From Photobacterium lutimaris (lineage in GTDB: Bacteria; Pseudomonadota; Gammaproteobacteria; Enterobacterales; Vibrionaceae): 64,000 bases of DNA. This document shows, one piece after another, positions 44,754 to 55,002 of this stretch (the stretch's first letter is position 1; each line of letters begins with the position of its first letter). Both the position numbers and the translations under genes were made by a program. Location: contig NZ_PYMH01000002.1 of NCBI RefSeq assembly GCF_003025555.1, positions 434,001 through 498,000 of the forward strand, read 5' to 3'. The notes under the pieces are model-generated. The model saw nothing but the letters and a program-made list of their open reading frames with translations, did no database searches and was not told the origin of the DNA.

Positions 44754-44931
44754 ATTAGGACCTAATTAATTAGAATACCTTTATCATATTGTATTAAAAC
44801 GTCATTTTTTGCTAACCATATCAAAATTATAGCCAGAGAATGTATATGACTGCGTATTCATTACGAGTAACTTGGGAATACGTCAGTTCTGATCAATACT
44901 AGTTGAAACCCATTGCGGCAAGGTGTCGGTC

Positions 44932-45288
44932 ATGAAATCACTATTACTTCCACTTAGCTTGTTACTCGCCAGTCATTCGGTTCTGAGTGAAAACCACACT
45001 ATCCATGAGCCTCTTTTCACACCAGACAAAGGCGTGATCTGCGATCGAAAAGCCGGCTTCTGTGTCGATAGTTTCGGGATATCCATGGCTTTTACTGAAG
45101 AGTATTTAGGCGTTGAAGCGCAAGAAAAAATGCTGGAAATGATCAACCGAATCGGCAGTAAAAACTTCGACACCACCCGCTATTCATTCAGTAATAAAGT
45201 GTATTGTGATTCTGAACAGCGGGCCTGTTTTGTTGACCGGTTTTCCGAAGAGCAACTGGCAGATTACACCAGTATCTTGTTTGACTAA
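44932..45288 (+). CDS. YcgJ-like small secreted protein
   Basis: A 118-residue protein with a signal peptide (MKSLLLPLSLLLASHSVLS). Four cysteines appear in two pairs: GVICDRKAGFCVDSFGIS and KVYCDSEQRACFVDRF. The pattern, with a central EEYLGVEAQEKM helix and SFSNKVYCD, matches the YcgJ family of enterobacteria. The mature protein is probably periplasmic, with disulfides. The ATG at 44932 begins the signal peptide; an in-frame GTG three codons earlier is less likely. It converges with the LysR gene at 45318. Function is unknown. Confidence 0.83.
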   Translation: MKSLLLPLSLLLASHSVLSENHTIHEPLFTPDKGVICDRKAGFCVDSFGISMAFTEEYLGVEAQEKMLEMINRIGSKNFDTTRYSFSNKVYCDSEQRACFVDRFSEEQLADYTSILFD

Positions 45289-45317
45289 ATTTATCACCTC
45301 ACAGAGCAAACAACCTG

Positions 45318-46220
45318 CTAGAAAACATGCTTAATCGCAAGGTATCGCGCTCTGATGTGCTCAATCAGCAGCTTTATTTTTTGCGAGGGTTGGCGGGTAT
45401 AAGGGTATACCGCATAAATACCTAACCGCTTGCCCACTTGTTCAGGAAAGAGGTCAACGAGCTTGCCTGCCATGAGATCGTGATAGACCAAACAACGCGG
45501 CACGTAAGCAATTCCATACCCACCTAGCGCCGCTTTTCTTAAAGCTGTTGCATTATCAGTGGAAAAATTACCACTCACCCGAAGAATATAATTACCCTGC
45601 TCTCCGATAAACTGCCACTCCGAAGCACCTGTGGTTTGATACGCATACTGCAAACAGTTATGGTCAACGAGATCTTGTGGCAATTCCGGTTTGCCATTCA
45701 GGGCGATATATCTTGGGGCAGCGCAAATCACCCATTGTGAATCGAGGATATGTCTGGCTATCAGGCTTGAGTCTTCCAAATAACCGGTACGGATCACCAA
45801 ATCGTAACCATCTTCAATGAGGTTCACAAAACGGTTATCCAATGACATATCGACCGTAAAACCGGGGTGGTCGGTACAAAACTCCGCAACCGCATCGGCC
45901 AGCAGCAAATCACCGGAGATGGTCGGGACAGACATCTTGACGTGTCCGCTGACTTTTTCTCCAAACCCGCTCACCGCATCCAAGGCTTCCATCGCGGCCT
46001 GCTTCACATTTTTAGACCCCTGATATAACACTTTGCCAGCCTCACTCACCGTGAGTTTCCGGGTCGTCCGGTACAGCAGCTGTACCCCGAGATCATCTTC
46101 CAACCGGGCTATTCGTTTGCTAACCACGGAGTTTGTAAGGGAATTCAACTCAGCGACCTTACTGAAAGAACCATATTCCACTACCTGAGCAAACAAGATC
46201 AGGTCATCTGCTTTCGCCAT
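45318..46220 (-). CDS. LysR-family regulator of the lactate genes (putative)
   Basis: A 300-residue LysR regulator. The HTH lies near residues 1-60 (ILFAQVVEYGSFSKVAELNS, SVVSKRIARLEDDLGVQLL), followed by RTTRKLTVSEAGKVLYQ and an effector domain of CrgA-type pattern (GDLLLADAVAEFCTDHPGF, NRFVNLIEDGYDLVIRTG). It is divergent from lldP with a 166-bp gap, an arrangement typical for a LysR protein controlling the divergent genes. A role in lactate sensing is inferred from that position and from LysR regulators of lactate genes in Shewanella. Confidence 0.88.
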   Translation of the reverse strand: MAKADDLILFAQVVEYGSFSKVAELNSLTNSVVSKRIARLEDDLGVQLLYRTTRKLTVSEAGKVLYQGSKNVKQAAMEALDAVSGFGEKVSGHVKMSVPTISGDLLLADAVAEFCTDHPGFTVDMSLDNRFVNLIEDGYDLVIRTGYLEDSSLIARHILDSQWVICAAPRYIALNGKPELPQDLVDHNCLQYAYQTTGASEWQFIGEQGNYILRVSGNFSTDNATALRKAALGGYGIAYVPRCLVYHDLMAGKLVDLFPEQVGKRLGIYAVYPYTRQPSQKIKLLIEHIRARYLAIKHVF

Positions 46221-46386
46221 TATTTATCCACTTTTGGAAGAAATGTTTTTCATTATTTCCCTATATCTAATAAAAATAAAGCGATATCGTCACGCCATGT
46301 TAACAAAACCAATAACAAACGTAACAACCATGTTCGTCGATGCATAAGACATGCATTACAAAACAGCACGCCGAAGGACTGATAAC

Positions 46387-48075
46387 ATGAACGATACCCT
46401 ACTTGCACTTGTTGCATTTTCACCGATAGTGGTCGCCGCTATCTTACTGGTCGGGCTAAACTGGCCAGCCAAAAAAGCAATGCCTGTTGCTTTTTTACTT
46501 ACCGTTGCCATCGCTCTTTTTTGCTGGGACATGTCGGCAAACCGTGTTCTGGCTTCCTCACTTCAAGGTCTCACTATTACCGTCTCGGTTCTGTGGATTG
46601 TATTTGGGGCAATATTCCTCCTCAACACACTGAAGCATACCGGTGCCATTACCACCATACGCAATGGCTTCACCGACATCTCCTGTGACCGCAGGATACA
46701 AGCCATCATCATCGCTTGGTGCTTTGGCTCGTTTATTGAAGGGGCATCCGGCTTCGGTACCCCAGCAGCAATTGCAGCCCCTCTTTTGGTCGCTATCGGT
46801 TTTCCTGCACTTGCCGCGGTTTTGATGGGCATGATGATCCAATCTACCCCCGTATCATTCGGCGCGGTCGGTACCCCTATTATTGTGGGGGTTAACAAAG
46901 GTCTTGATACTCACAACATCGGCGAAACTCTGATCAGCCAAGGTTCCAACTGGGATGTCTATCTGCAGCAAATCACCACCAACGTGGCATTAATCCACGC
47001 CACTATCGGCACGATGATACCTGTGCTGATGGCAATGATGCTGACTCGCTTTTTCGGTAAGAACAAAAGCTGGACTGAAGGTTTGGACATCTTACCTTTC
47101 GCTCTGTTTGCCGGTATCGCCTTTACCGTGCCATATGCCCTGACCGGTATGCTGCTTGGGCCTGAGTTCCCATCTTTGATTGGCGGCTTGTTAGGCTTGG
47201 CGATTGTGGTTTCTGCGGCAAAGAAAGGCTTTCTTGTGCCAAAAAAACAATGGGACTTTGAAAGCGAAGACAAATGGCCTGAAGAGTGGCTCGGCTCGCT
47301 GAAAATCAACCTGAAAGCGACCGATAAACCCATGAATCTCGTCATGGCTTGGGCACCGTATGTCTTGCTTGCCGTCGTCTTGGTTGCAAGCCGTGTCAGT
47401 GCTGACTTCAAAGCGCTTTTAGTCAGTGTCAGCCTTTCCTTTTCTAATATTCTGGGGGAAACCGGGATCAGTGCTTCTATCCAGCCTCTATACCTACCGG
47501 GGGGCATCTTGGTGTTTGTTGCGATTGTCGCGGTAATAATGCAATCACGCCAGCTCAGCCCATTATCCGAAGCGTTCAAAGAATCGAGCAAAACGCTCAT
47601 TGGAGCCGGCTTCGTCTTGGTGTTCACCATCCCGATGGTACGTATTTTTATCAACTCCGGTGTCAATGCGGCAGACTTGGCCAGTATGCCCGTCACAACA
47701 GCAAACTTTGTGTCTGACTTAGTCGGTGGCTTCTTCCCAGCATTGAGTGCCACTATTGGCGCTTTAGGGGCTTTCATCGCAGGCTCGAATACGGTTTCCA
47801 ACATGATGTTCAGCCAGTTCCAGTTCGAAGTGGCACAAACCCTGACGGTATCCAGTGCGGCGATCGTTGCCCTGCAAGCTGTTGGCGCTGCAGCCGGTAA
47901 CATGATTGCAATCCATAACGTGGTCGCCGCATCCGCTACGGTTGGTCTACTCGGGCGTGAAGGTGCAACGCTGCGCAAGACAGTGATCCCAACGTTCTAC
48001 TACCTCGTTATGAGCGGCATTATCGGCCTTTTTCTCATCTATGGCCTGCATATTACCGACGTACTTATGGGCTAA
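46387..48075 (+). CDS. lldP: L-lactate permease
   Basis: A 562-residue inner-membrane permease of the LctP family, importing lactate with protons. Conserved segments include [37 protein letters not shown] and the C-terminal [14 protein letters not shown] with [20 protein letters not shown]. There are about twelve or more hydrophobic helices. The start at 46387 was chosen for the family-like [11 protein letters not shown] opening; the longer frame adds 12 unlikely residues. It is followed after ~200 bp by the lactate dehydrogenase, and its product supplies that enzyme's substrate. Confidence 0.93.
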   Translation: MNDTLLALVAFSPIVVAAILLVGLNWPAKKAMPVAFLLTVAIALFCWDMSANRVLASSLQGLTITVSVLWIVFGAIFLLNTLKHTGAITTIRNGFTDISCDRRIQAIIIAWCFGSFIEGASGFGTPAAIAAPLLVAIGFPALAAVLMGMMIQSTPVSFGAVGTPIIVGVNKGLDTHNIGETLISQGSNWDVYLQQITTNVALIHATIGTMIPVLMAMMLTRFFGKNKSWTEGLDILPFALFAGIAFTVPYALTGMLLGPEFPSLIGGLLGLAIVVSAAKKGFLVPKKQWDFESEDKWPEEWLGSLKINLKATDKPMNLVMAWAPYVLLAVVLVASRVSADFKALLVSVSLSFSNILGETGISASIQPLYLPGGILVFVAIVAVIMQSRQLSPLSEAFKESSKTLIGAGFVLVFTIPMVRIFINSGVNAADLASMPVTTANFVSDLVGGFFPALSATIGALGAFIAGSNTVSNMMFSQFQFEVAQTLTVSSAAIVALQAVGAAAGNMIAIHNVVAASATVGLLGREGATLRKTVIPTFYYLVMSGIIGLFLIYGLHITDVLMG

Positions 48076-48278
48076 ATGTCCCGAATCACTACAACGTCAT
48101 CAGGCCATCTAATTAGCTGGCCTGCATCGCTAAATACAAACAGAGCAAGTACGACAAACAAAAGAATTTATAGCCCAGACTCTCAATCCGAGACAAATAT
48201 TCCAACAATAGTGTTTTATAACAGTAAGATAAAAAATAAGTCAACAATTCAGTAACACTGACTGATGCAGGATCAGCA

Positions 48279-51134
48279 ATGGAAATTAAATATCAACAGC
48301 TAGAAGCCCTACTCGCGACCCAAATCGATAAAGAGCGCATCGTCACAGATGCTGCTAAGCGACTTGCCTATGGCACCGATGCCAGTTTCTACCGCCTAAT
48401 CCCAAAGCTCGTTCTGCGCTTGCGTCATTTGGATGAAGTCATTTTCACCATTCAAACTTGCCGCCAATTGGACGTGCCTTTCACCTTCCGAGCCGCAGGA
48501 ACCAGTCTGTCTGGTCAAGCCGTGTCTGATTCGGTACTTATTACCCTGACAGATGACTGGCGGGGGCACAGCATTCTTGAGCAAGGTGACAAAATACGAC
48601 TTCAACCCGGTGTTATCGGTGCCGATGCCAACCGCTACCTTGCCCCTTATCAGCGGAAAATCGGCCCAGATCCAGCGTCAATCAACACCTGCAAAATCGG
48701 CGGGATCGCCGCCAACAATGCCAGTGGCATGTGCTGCGGCACTGCGCAAAATTCCTATAAAACTGTCGACAGCATGACCATCGTCTTTACTGACGGTACT
48801 GTGCTCGATACGGGCAGCGCAGAGAGTATTGCCGCATTCAAAACCAACCGACCCGATCTGATTGATGGCTTAACTGATCTTATACAGGTAACCCAGCTCA
48901 ATACCGAATTGTCAAAAAAAATCCGTCACAAATATCGGCTGAAAAATACCACCGGTTACGCCCTCAACGCCCTCGTTGACTATCATGACCCCATCGATGT
49001 TATTGAGCACCTGATGATTGGCTCAGAAGGCACCTTGGGTTTTATCGCCGATATTACCTATAACACGGTTATCGAACATCCGCACAAAGCCTCTGCCCTT
49101 CTGGTTTTCCAAGATATCGAAACGGCTAGCCTGGCTGTCTCGGTCATTGCCAAAACCAATGTGTCGGCTGTCGAAATGATGGATGGCCGAGCATTGCGCT
49201 CGGTCGCCGATAAATCGGGGATGCCTGATTATATTCGGGCACTTGATCTTGAATCGGCTGCACTGCTGGTCGAAACCCATTCCAGTTGCAGCCAACAGCT
49301 TGAACAACAGTGCCTTGATGTGATGGCGGCATTGGCTGACTTTACCATTACCCACTCCACGCCGTTTACCACCGATGCCAATACCGTTGCGACCCTGTGG
49401 GCTATCCGTAAAGGGATGTTTCCTGCCGTCGGCGCTGTCCGGGAAACCGGCACGACGGTGATCATTGAAGATGTCGCGTTTCCTGTCGAGCACCTTGCGA
49501 TGGGCGTAAGGGAGCTGCAACAGCTATTCGATAAGTACCATTACAACGAAGCGATTATTTTCGGCCATGCGCTAGAAGGAAACCTGCATTTCGTTTTCAC
49601 TCAAGGGTTCGATGATGAATCAGAAATCAATCGTTACGGCCGCTTTATGGATGACGTCGCCGAGCTAGTGGCGGTCAAATATCAAGGTTCTCTCAAAGCA
49701 GAGCACGGTACGGGAAGAAATATGGCCCCCTACGTTGAGCTTGAGTGGGGTCATGACGGCTATGCCTTGATGAAACACATCAAGGCCCTTTTTGACCCAC
49801 AAGGCTTATTGAATCCCGGCGTGATCATCAATGATGATCAACGGGCTCATGTTTCCAACCTCAAGCCGATGCCTGCTGCTGATGAGTTGGTTGATCGTTG
49901 TATAGAATGTGGGTTTTGTGAGCCCGTCTGTCCATCACGGACACTCACCTTGTCGCCGCGCCAACGAATTGTCCTCTACCGCGAACTGCAACACCGCGAA
50001 CGCCAATACCAGGCGGGTAATAGCCAACAGCTTCCGGTCGATGAATTGAAGGCGGTGTTTGAGTATCAAGGCATCGATACCTGTGCCGCAACCGGCCTTT
50101 GTGCCGACCGTTGCCCTGTCGGTATCAATACCGGTGATCTTGTTAAGAAGCTGCGTATTGAGAAATACCAGCGCTTTACCCCTATCGCCCGCTGGACTGC
50201 CGAACACTTCAGTGCGACAACAACCTTGGTAAAGGCTAGCCTGAAGAGCAATCAAATTGCCCGCTACATTATCGGAGATAAAGCTGTAGGCACGATGACC
50301 AATAGCCTACGAAAAATCACTGGTGGCGCAACGCCAATTTGGATGCCAGAGATCCCCACACCAAACCCGCATAAGCTACCGACTAAGCAATCACTTACAA
50401 ACAGTACAGATAGCAGCCAACCCATAGCGTCAACGAAAAAGGTTGTCTACATGCCCTCTTGTGCCAGCCGAACAATGGGGCAGCAGGATTCAGCCAAAGA
50501 CAATCGCCCGCTAACGGAAGTGACGCTGTCCTTACTTGAGAAAGCGGGCTTTGAGGTGATCACCCCAGACAAACTCAACAGCCAATGCTGCGGTATGCCC
50601 TATGACAGCAAAGGCATGAATGATATTGCCACACAAAAAGCGCAAGAGTTAGAAGCCTTATTGTGGCAAGCCAGCGAGCAAGGGAAATTCCCAGTGTTAA
50701 TGGATACCAGCCCTTGTGCCAAACGCAGCATCGAAAATTTCAGCAAGCCATTAGACATACTCGAACCGGTTGGTTTCGTGTCGCGCCACTTGCTGCCGTA
50801 CCTGACACTGTCGCCGATTAAAGAAACCGTCATGCTGCACGTCACCTGTAGTTCGCGCCGAATGGGGCTGGAATCAGAAATGCTATCATTGGCAAAAGCT
50901 TGCGCTGTCGATGTCATTCTGCCAGAGCATATCCAATGCTGCGGGTGGGCGGGTGACAAAGGGTTCACCACGCCCGAACTTAATCAAGCAGCCGTTGCGC
51001 CGCTCAAGCAGCAAGTACCGGCAGACTGTACCCGAGGCTTCAGCAACAGCCGGACCTGTGAAATCGGTTTGTCGCACCATAGCGGTATTCCCTACCAATC
51101 TATCCTCTATCTTGTTGACGAGGCTGCAGTCTAA
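48279..51134 (+). CDS. FAD/Fe-S D-lactate dehydrogenase (Dld-II type)
   Basis: A 951-residue enzyme with four parts. An FAD-binding PCMH domain (FRAAGTSLSGQAVSDS, IGGIAANNASGMCCG) covers roughly residues 40-270. The FAD-oxidase C-terminal domain follows, with GHALEGNLHFVF and KAEHGTGRNMAPYVE. Two 4Fe-4S motifs are CIECGFCEPVCPS and CAATGLCADRCPVG. C-terminal CCG domains show NSQCCGMPYDSKG and HIQCCGWAGDKGF. This architecture matches the quinone-linked D-lactate dehydrogenase of Shewanella and relatives (and the YdiJ group). Its place after lldP supports lactate as substrate. Confidence 0.9.
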   Translation: MEIKYQQLEALLATQIDKERIVTDAAKRLAYGTDASFYRLIPKLVLRLRHLDEVIFTIQTCRQLDVPFTFRAAGTSLSGQAVSDSVLITLTDDWRGHSILEQGDKIRLQPGVIGADANRYLAPYQRKIGPDPASINTCKIGGIAANNASGMCCGTAQNSYKTVDSMTIVFTDGTVLDTGSAESIAAFKTNRPDLIDGLTDLIQVTQLNTELSKKIRHKYRLKNTTGYALNALVDYHDPIDVIEHLMIGSEGTLGFIADITYNTVIEHPHKASALLVFQDIETASLAVSVIAKTNVSAVEMMDGRALRSVADKSGMPDYIRALDLESAALLVETHSSCSQQLEQQCLDVMAALADFTITHSTPFTTDANTVATLWAIRKGMFPAVGAVRETGTTVIIEDVAFPVEHLAMGVRELQQLFDKYHYNEAIIFGHALEGNLHFVFTQGFDDESEINRYGRFMDDVAELVAVKYQGSLKAEHGTGRNMAPYVELEWGHDGYALMKHIKALFDPQGLLNPGVIINDDQRAHVSNLKPMPAADELVDRCIECGFCEPVCPSRTLTLSPRQRIVLYRELQHRERQYQAGNSQQLPVDELKAVFEYQGIDTCAATGLCADRCPVGINTGDLVKKLRIEKYQRFTPIARWTAEHFSATTTLVKASLKSNQIARYIIGDKAVGTMTNSLRKITGGATPIWMPEIPTPNPHKLPTKQSLTNSTDSSQPIASTKKVVYMPSCASRTMGQQDSAKDNRPLTEVTLSLLEKAGFEVITPDKLNSQCCGMPYDSKGMNDIATQKAQELEALLWQASEQGKFPVLMDTSPCAKRSIENFSKPLDILEPVGFVSRHLLPYLTLSPIKETVMLHVTCSSRRMGLESEMLSLAKACAVDVILPEHIQCCGWAGDKGFTTPELNQAAVAPLKQQVPADCTRGFSNSRTCEIGLSHHSGIPYQSILYLVDEAAV

Positions 51135-51150
51135 TTTACGGTTTCCATAA

Positions 51151-51184
51151 AAAGCCCAATCAGCTAATGCCGTTTGGGCTTTAT
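51151..51184 (+). terminator. Terminator after the lactate dehydrogenase gene
   Basis: The stem AAAGCCCAAA-type arm (AAAGCCCAA / TTGGGCTTT) with a ~15-base loop, followed by TATTATT. It lies 16 bp past the stop codon. Confidence 0.78.
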
Positions 51185-51217
51185 TATTACACTTAGTTTA
51201 TTTACCCATTATAGAAA

Positions 51218-52495
51218 TTATGAAACACCTTCCAAGGCGGCCTGCTTTTGTTCCACCAGCCAATGTTCAATCTCACGCGGGGCAAAAACCAATGGGTCAC
51301 CGATATCAACATCGTCAATATCCTCGAGTTGCTCGGGTAATATATCAATGATCAACTCAAGATCTTCATGACTATGGATATGCTCCTCAAAAATCCTGAC
51401 CATCTCATGGTTATGATCGATCCCCCTCGCCTTGGCCGCGGTCGACAAGCCACTCAATAAGGTATACCAAGTGGTCATTGGCCCCTGTGTTATCGAGGCA
51501 GATTCCGCATCAGAGTCAATAAAGGCAAATGGCACAGTGAACAACGGATATTCACCCTTCATGGCAGCAAAGATCCAGTCAGTATCAAATGAAAAATCAT
51601 ATACTGATGGCTTGATGAGAATATCTTTTATCACGTCGCGATCATATAGCTTAAACGCAGCCTGAGTATCTTTAATATTATTACTGAAAATTGCCCGACC
51701 AATCATTCGCTGCATATGCCGCAATGTTTTAATGCCGACTCCCCATCGCTCTTCTTGTTTAACCAGGATTGAATCTTGATGCTTGCGGTTACCTAATACA
51801 ACTTTCGCATTTTCTGACACATAAGGTTTAAGCAATAACCCTAACTGGCCAAGATGTACAGAATTGTCTGCATCGGTATATATGACGCAGTCTGCTTTCT
51901 CGGCTATTGCTTGCTGGCACCCCAAAATAATCGCCCCGCCTTTACGCGAATCATCCGCCGATACCAAGTTCTTTAATGGGCCAGAAGAAACAGGTAATAC
52001 ATCAGCAAGCCGTAACACCGAAACGTTCTCTTTATCCGGGTGGTTTTCGAGAATATGCTCTGCAATGCCCGCACTGTCATGTGGGCAACCGTCGTCAACC
52101 GGATACAAATGCCAATCCACCACCGAACCTTGGGTGATCCAATTTAGCTGGTCAATTTTCATTCGTAGCGAATCTTCACCATTTGGATTCACCGATGTTT
52201 TTTCTTTTAGCCGGTTATGCTCTCCCCACATGGCAAATACAACGCCAACCAGCAGGGGACGCTTTAATTTCAACACATAACGTTTGGACTCAACTAATTT
52301 AACGGCTAGGCAAAACTCAAGAGGGCAATTATCTGAGGATGCTAGCTGTTGATAGTAATGCGTGGAAATGTCAGTTAAGCAATATAACGTGTTGGCTAGT
52401 TGCAATAATCGCTTTTGATGTGACTTCTCGGTTAGATCAAAAAAACCACTGGCGTCATCAAAAGCTTGTTGAACAATTTTATTTGATGCTGTCAT
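51218..52495 (-). CDS. GT2-family glycosyltransferase
   Basis: A 425-residue soluble GT-A-type glycosyltransferase resembling the dolichyl-phosphate glucose/mannose synthase group of GT2. After a ~90-residue N-terminal helical extension, the core shows PVDDGCPHDSAG, the metal-binding DADNSVHLGQLG and the acceptor-side NIKDTQAAFKLYDR. No membrane segment is seen, so it is likely cytoplasmic. It is the last gene of the minus-strand polysaccharide cluster, 148 bp after its neighbour. Product and acceptor are unknown. Confidence 0.8.
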   Translation of the reverse strand: MTASNKIVQQAFDDASGFFDLTEKSHQKRLLQLANTLYCLTDISTHYYQQLASSDNCPLEFCLAVKLVESKRYVLKLKRPLLVGVVFAMWGEHNRLKEKTSVNPNGEDSLRMKIDQLNWITQGSVVDWHLYPVDDGCPHDSAGIAEHILENHPDKENVSVLRLADVLPVSSGPLKNLVSADDSRKGGAIILGCQQAIAEKADCVIYTDADNSVHLGQLGLLLKPYVSENAKVVLGNRKHQDSILVKQEERWGVGIKTLRHMQRMIGRAIFSNNIKDTQAAFKLYDRDVIKDILIKPSVYDFSFDTDWIFAAMKGEYPLFTVPFAFIDSDAESASITQGPMTTWYTLLSGLSTAAKARGIDHNHEMVRIFEEHIHSHEDLELIIDILPEQLEDIDDVDIGDPLVFAPREIEHWLVEQKQAALEGVS

Positions 52496-52643
52496 TGCTT
52501 ATCCCTCTTCGTTACTCCTTAAATGCTCACCCACAACGACAACAGGGCTTAAGTTAAGCTTAGTAATGGTAATAACAATGACAATTCTTTTACGCAACCA
52601 ATTGCAATCCTATATGGGAGGGGAAAGGCCGCCCTGTATTTAA

Positions 52644-53603
52644 TTACTGAGAGACAGGGGCAAAACTTCTCCGCTGCAAGGGGGCAACAATGTGTTTTTC
52701 TGGTTGTTCGAAGTGTCCAGAGGGTATAGTAATCGGCTCTACTTCAGCATCTAACTGCTTATTTATTATCTGCTTGTCCGGCATGGCCATTAACTTTAAT
52801 TCTTGCTCCTTATACTCTATTTCCTCGAAAGGCGTAACGATTACCTTACCTGAAATATCAACAGGAACTGACTCCGATAACGGTTGAATCTTTTGGGGGA
52901 TCGGAGGCGTATTCTTAGTCGGCGCCAAGGCTTGCTCTCCTGTCGGCAAGATATGCTGCTCTCTACTGTAAGAGGTGTTCAACCCACTTAACTTCTTTCC
53001 TCCCTGCGGGGGAAGATAAGCTGGGATCGCTTTAGGTTGAATGTCAACCGGCTGGTAATAAGCCGCCCTCTCTTGGCTGTCCGCCAACCCCAACTTAGGG
53101 CTTTCAAAGCTGAATAGTGATAACGTCTCATCCCAACTTTGTAGCACTGCCAACTCACTTGCCCACTCGCTATCAATACTTGCAGCTAAATCAACAACCT
53201 GTAACTGCGTAGACAGCAAGGTGTTGGCATGTTCGTAGCGTCGATGCAATTTTTTCTTCATCTGCTGCCAGTTGGTGCCTCCCGTCATCAAATACCGGGT
53301 GCTATCAGCCCAATACTGATAAGCCACTGCCTCATTGGCCTTATCTGCAGAAATGGCGGCCAGTGCTGCAGATAGCCCTGCATATTGCCACATTGTCTTT
53401 CGCCCAAGTTTGGCTTCTGAGCTCAAAAACACAATAGTTAGCCGGTGCCAATGTTGTGATGCTTGCAGGTAACGCCCCGAATTAACCAAGTGACTCGCTT
53501 TGGAGTAATAATGTAATTCTACATCAACCGCAGAAGCATTAACCGGTATTGGCAATAAAACAAACACACACACCGCAATGGCAAACCGACATACTCGACT
53601 CAT
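52644..53603 (-). CDS. Periplasmic helical/Pro-rich protein of the polysaccharide cluster
   Basis: A 319-residue protein with a signal peptide (FAIAVCVFVLLPIPVNASA). A helical, TPR-like region follows (YYSKASHLVNSGRYLQASQH, AALAAISADKANEAVAYQYW). The C-terminal half is proline- and glutamine-rich and low-complexity, and looks unstructured. The start at 53603 overlaps the stop codon of the preceding DUF3131 gene (ATGA), so it is cotranslated with the cluster. No family was recognised. A scaffold or export role is a guess from position. Confidence 0.72.
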   Translation of the reverse strand: MSRVCRFAIAVCVFVLLPIPVNASAVDVELHYYSKASHLVNSGRYLQASQHWHRLTIVFLSSEAKLGRKTMWQYAGLSAALAAISADKANEAVAYQYWADSTRYLMTGGTNWQQMKKKLHRRYEHANTLLSTQLQVVDLAASIDSEWASELAVLQSWDETLSLFSFESPKLGLADSQERAAYYQPVDIQPKAIPAYLPPQGGKKLSGLNTSYSREQHILPTGEQALAPTKNTPPIPQKIQPLSESVPVDISGKVIVTPFEEIEYKEQELKLMAMPDKQIINKQLDAEVEPITIPSGHFEQPEKHIVAPLQRRSFAPVSQ

Positions 53604-54985
53604 CTGAATGTCTCCACCAGGCATTTTTGTGGGTGGTAAAAACGAGAGTCAAACTGGACATCACGGTATTCACGGGCTTTGGTTGGCTGATACAACTTAC
53701 CATTGGCTTTGTAGAGCAAGGCTTCGAGCACACCAGCGTTAGTTTGCAGTGAAATGCTCTTTTCATAACGACTGGTTAATTCATACCGCCCTTCATACCA
53801 GCCACGTTCGGGATCATAAAGCTCACGCACGAGTGTCAACAGGCGCTCGGTATAGTCGGTCTTCCACAGTGCCCACATTTGAAATGCAACCCGGGTAGAC
53901 ACCAGTGCTTTTTCGTCATGATCACTGCCATCTTCCGCCACTGTGATCCACGGCGTACCCAGCGCATAGATAGCATCGTAGACAAAATAAGGTTCACCGG
54001 TGACGACGTGTTCTCCTCGTGCGGTATAGATACGATCAACCGCCCAGCGCGACTCCTGAAGACGGTAAACCGAATCTGCCATCGCAGCCAAAATCGCATT
54101 GCTGTGTTCAGCGTCGGAAGAGTGTCTATCATCAATATCATCCCAGTTAAACTCCATCCCCAGTAATAGGTATGGTGTACTATAGACAGGACGCAGAACA
54201 TCGTAATCACGCGGATCACGACCATCAAACAACAAGTCGATACCGTTTATCGTGACCACATCATACGGTTCAAGCAACATGGCTTTTTCCGGTACGATAT
54301 GCCAGTCGAGGTAACCATAAGCGGTGTATTCTTCGACGCCTAAGCGCCCTTCTTTATACCGGTGGACATTGCCATTGTTGATTGCCGCCCCATACAGCTC
54401 GCCCTCTTCAGTCACTAATTCACAGAAGTTCCAGCGCAGCACCGCTTTATCGACATACTCAGAAAACTCAGGGTGGCGCTGCTTGACCATCGCCAAGGCA
54501 ATCAACAGCCGACCGATATCAATCGAGGACCAGCCGAGTTCACCCGGCTGGTTGGCATAATCAACCATCATTCTGGTGTGAGTGCTATAGACCTTATTCG
54601 GCACACCCGTCAGCCCCAGCGGCATTTCATTGAGAAACGAGAGCACTAACGTCAATCGCTCATCGTGTTCCTTGCTGGTGATAAATTCAAACTCACGTGC
54701 GGCTATCAAAGCAATAAGGTAGTCAGCCAAATTCGAAAGATTGGTGGTTGGGTAGTTATCTAATGCGTTCACCAACCCTGTGGTTAAATTGGTATTATTT
54801 TCAATATACCTCCATGCAATCTGCGCCCACTCCATTTCCTGCTCGGTTAACGAACCATAACGTCCTTGACGCAATAATTGCGACTCGTTAACCGAAGCCA
54901 TCCCGCTCTGCACCCCTTGATATACCACTCCACAAGACGTTAAACAGAACAAGCTGACGGCAATCACCGTATTTTTCAACATCAA
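53600..54985 (-). CDS. DUF3131 lipoprotein (third paralogue in the operon)
   Basis: A 461-residue DUF3131 protein with a lipobox (LFCLTSCG) and therefore membrane-anchored in the periplasm. The domain opens with EQEMEWAQIAWRYIENNTNL and TGLVNALDNYPTT. It continues with LPNKVYS-type and NQPGELGWSSIDIGRLLIA blocks, ending with ERGWYEGRYE. These segments recur in the two neighbouring paralogues. DUF3131 proteins look all-helical, of a glycoside-hydrolase-like (alpha/alpha) type; activity is unproven. It follows the next paralogue by 17 bp. Confidence 0.86.
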   Translation of the reverse strand: MMLKNTVIAVSLFCLTSCGVVYQGVQSGMASVNESQLLRQGRYGSLTEQEMEWAQIAWRYIENNTNLTTGLVNALDNYPTTNLSNLADYLIALIAAREFEFITSKEHDERLTLVLSFLNEMPLGLTGVPNKVYSTHTRMMVDYANQPGELGWSSIDIGRLLIALAMVKQRHPEFSEYVDKAVLRWNFCELVTEEGELYGAAINNGNVHRYKEGRLGVEEYTAYGYLDWHIVPEKAMLLEPYDVVTINGIDLLFDGRDPRDYDVLRPVYSTPYLLLGMEFNWDDIDDRHSSDAEHSNAILAAMADSVYRLQESRWAVDRIYTARGEHVVTGEPYFVYDAIYALGTPWITVAEDGSDHDEKALVSTRVAFQMWALWKTDYTERLLTLVRELYDPERGWYEGRYELTSRYEKSISLQTNAGVLEALLYKANGKLYQPTKAREYRDVQFDSRFYHPQKCLVETFR

Positions 54986-55002
54986 ATCCCTTTCTACGGC
55001 AG

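Noticed and set aside
46959..47978. 339-codon minus-strand frame
   Set aside because: Antisense to lldP, low in complexity, and not expected alongside a well-conserved permease gene.
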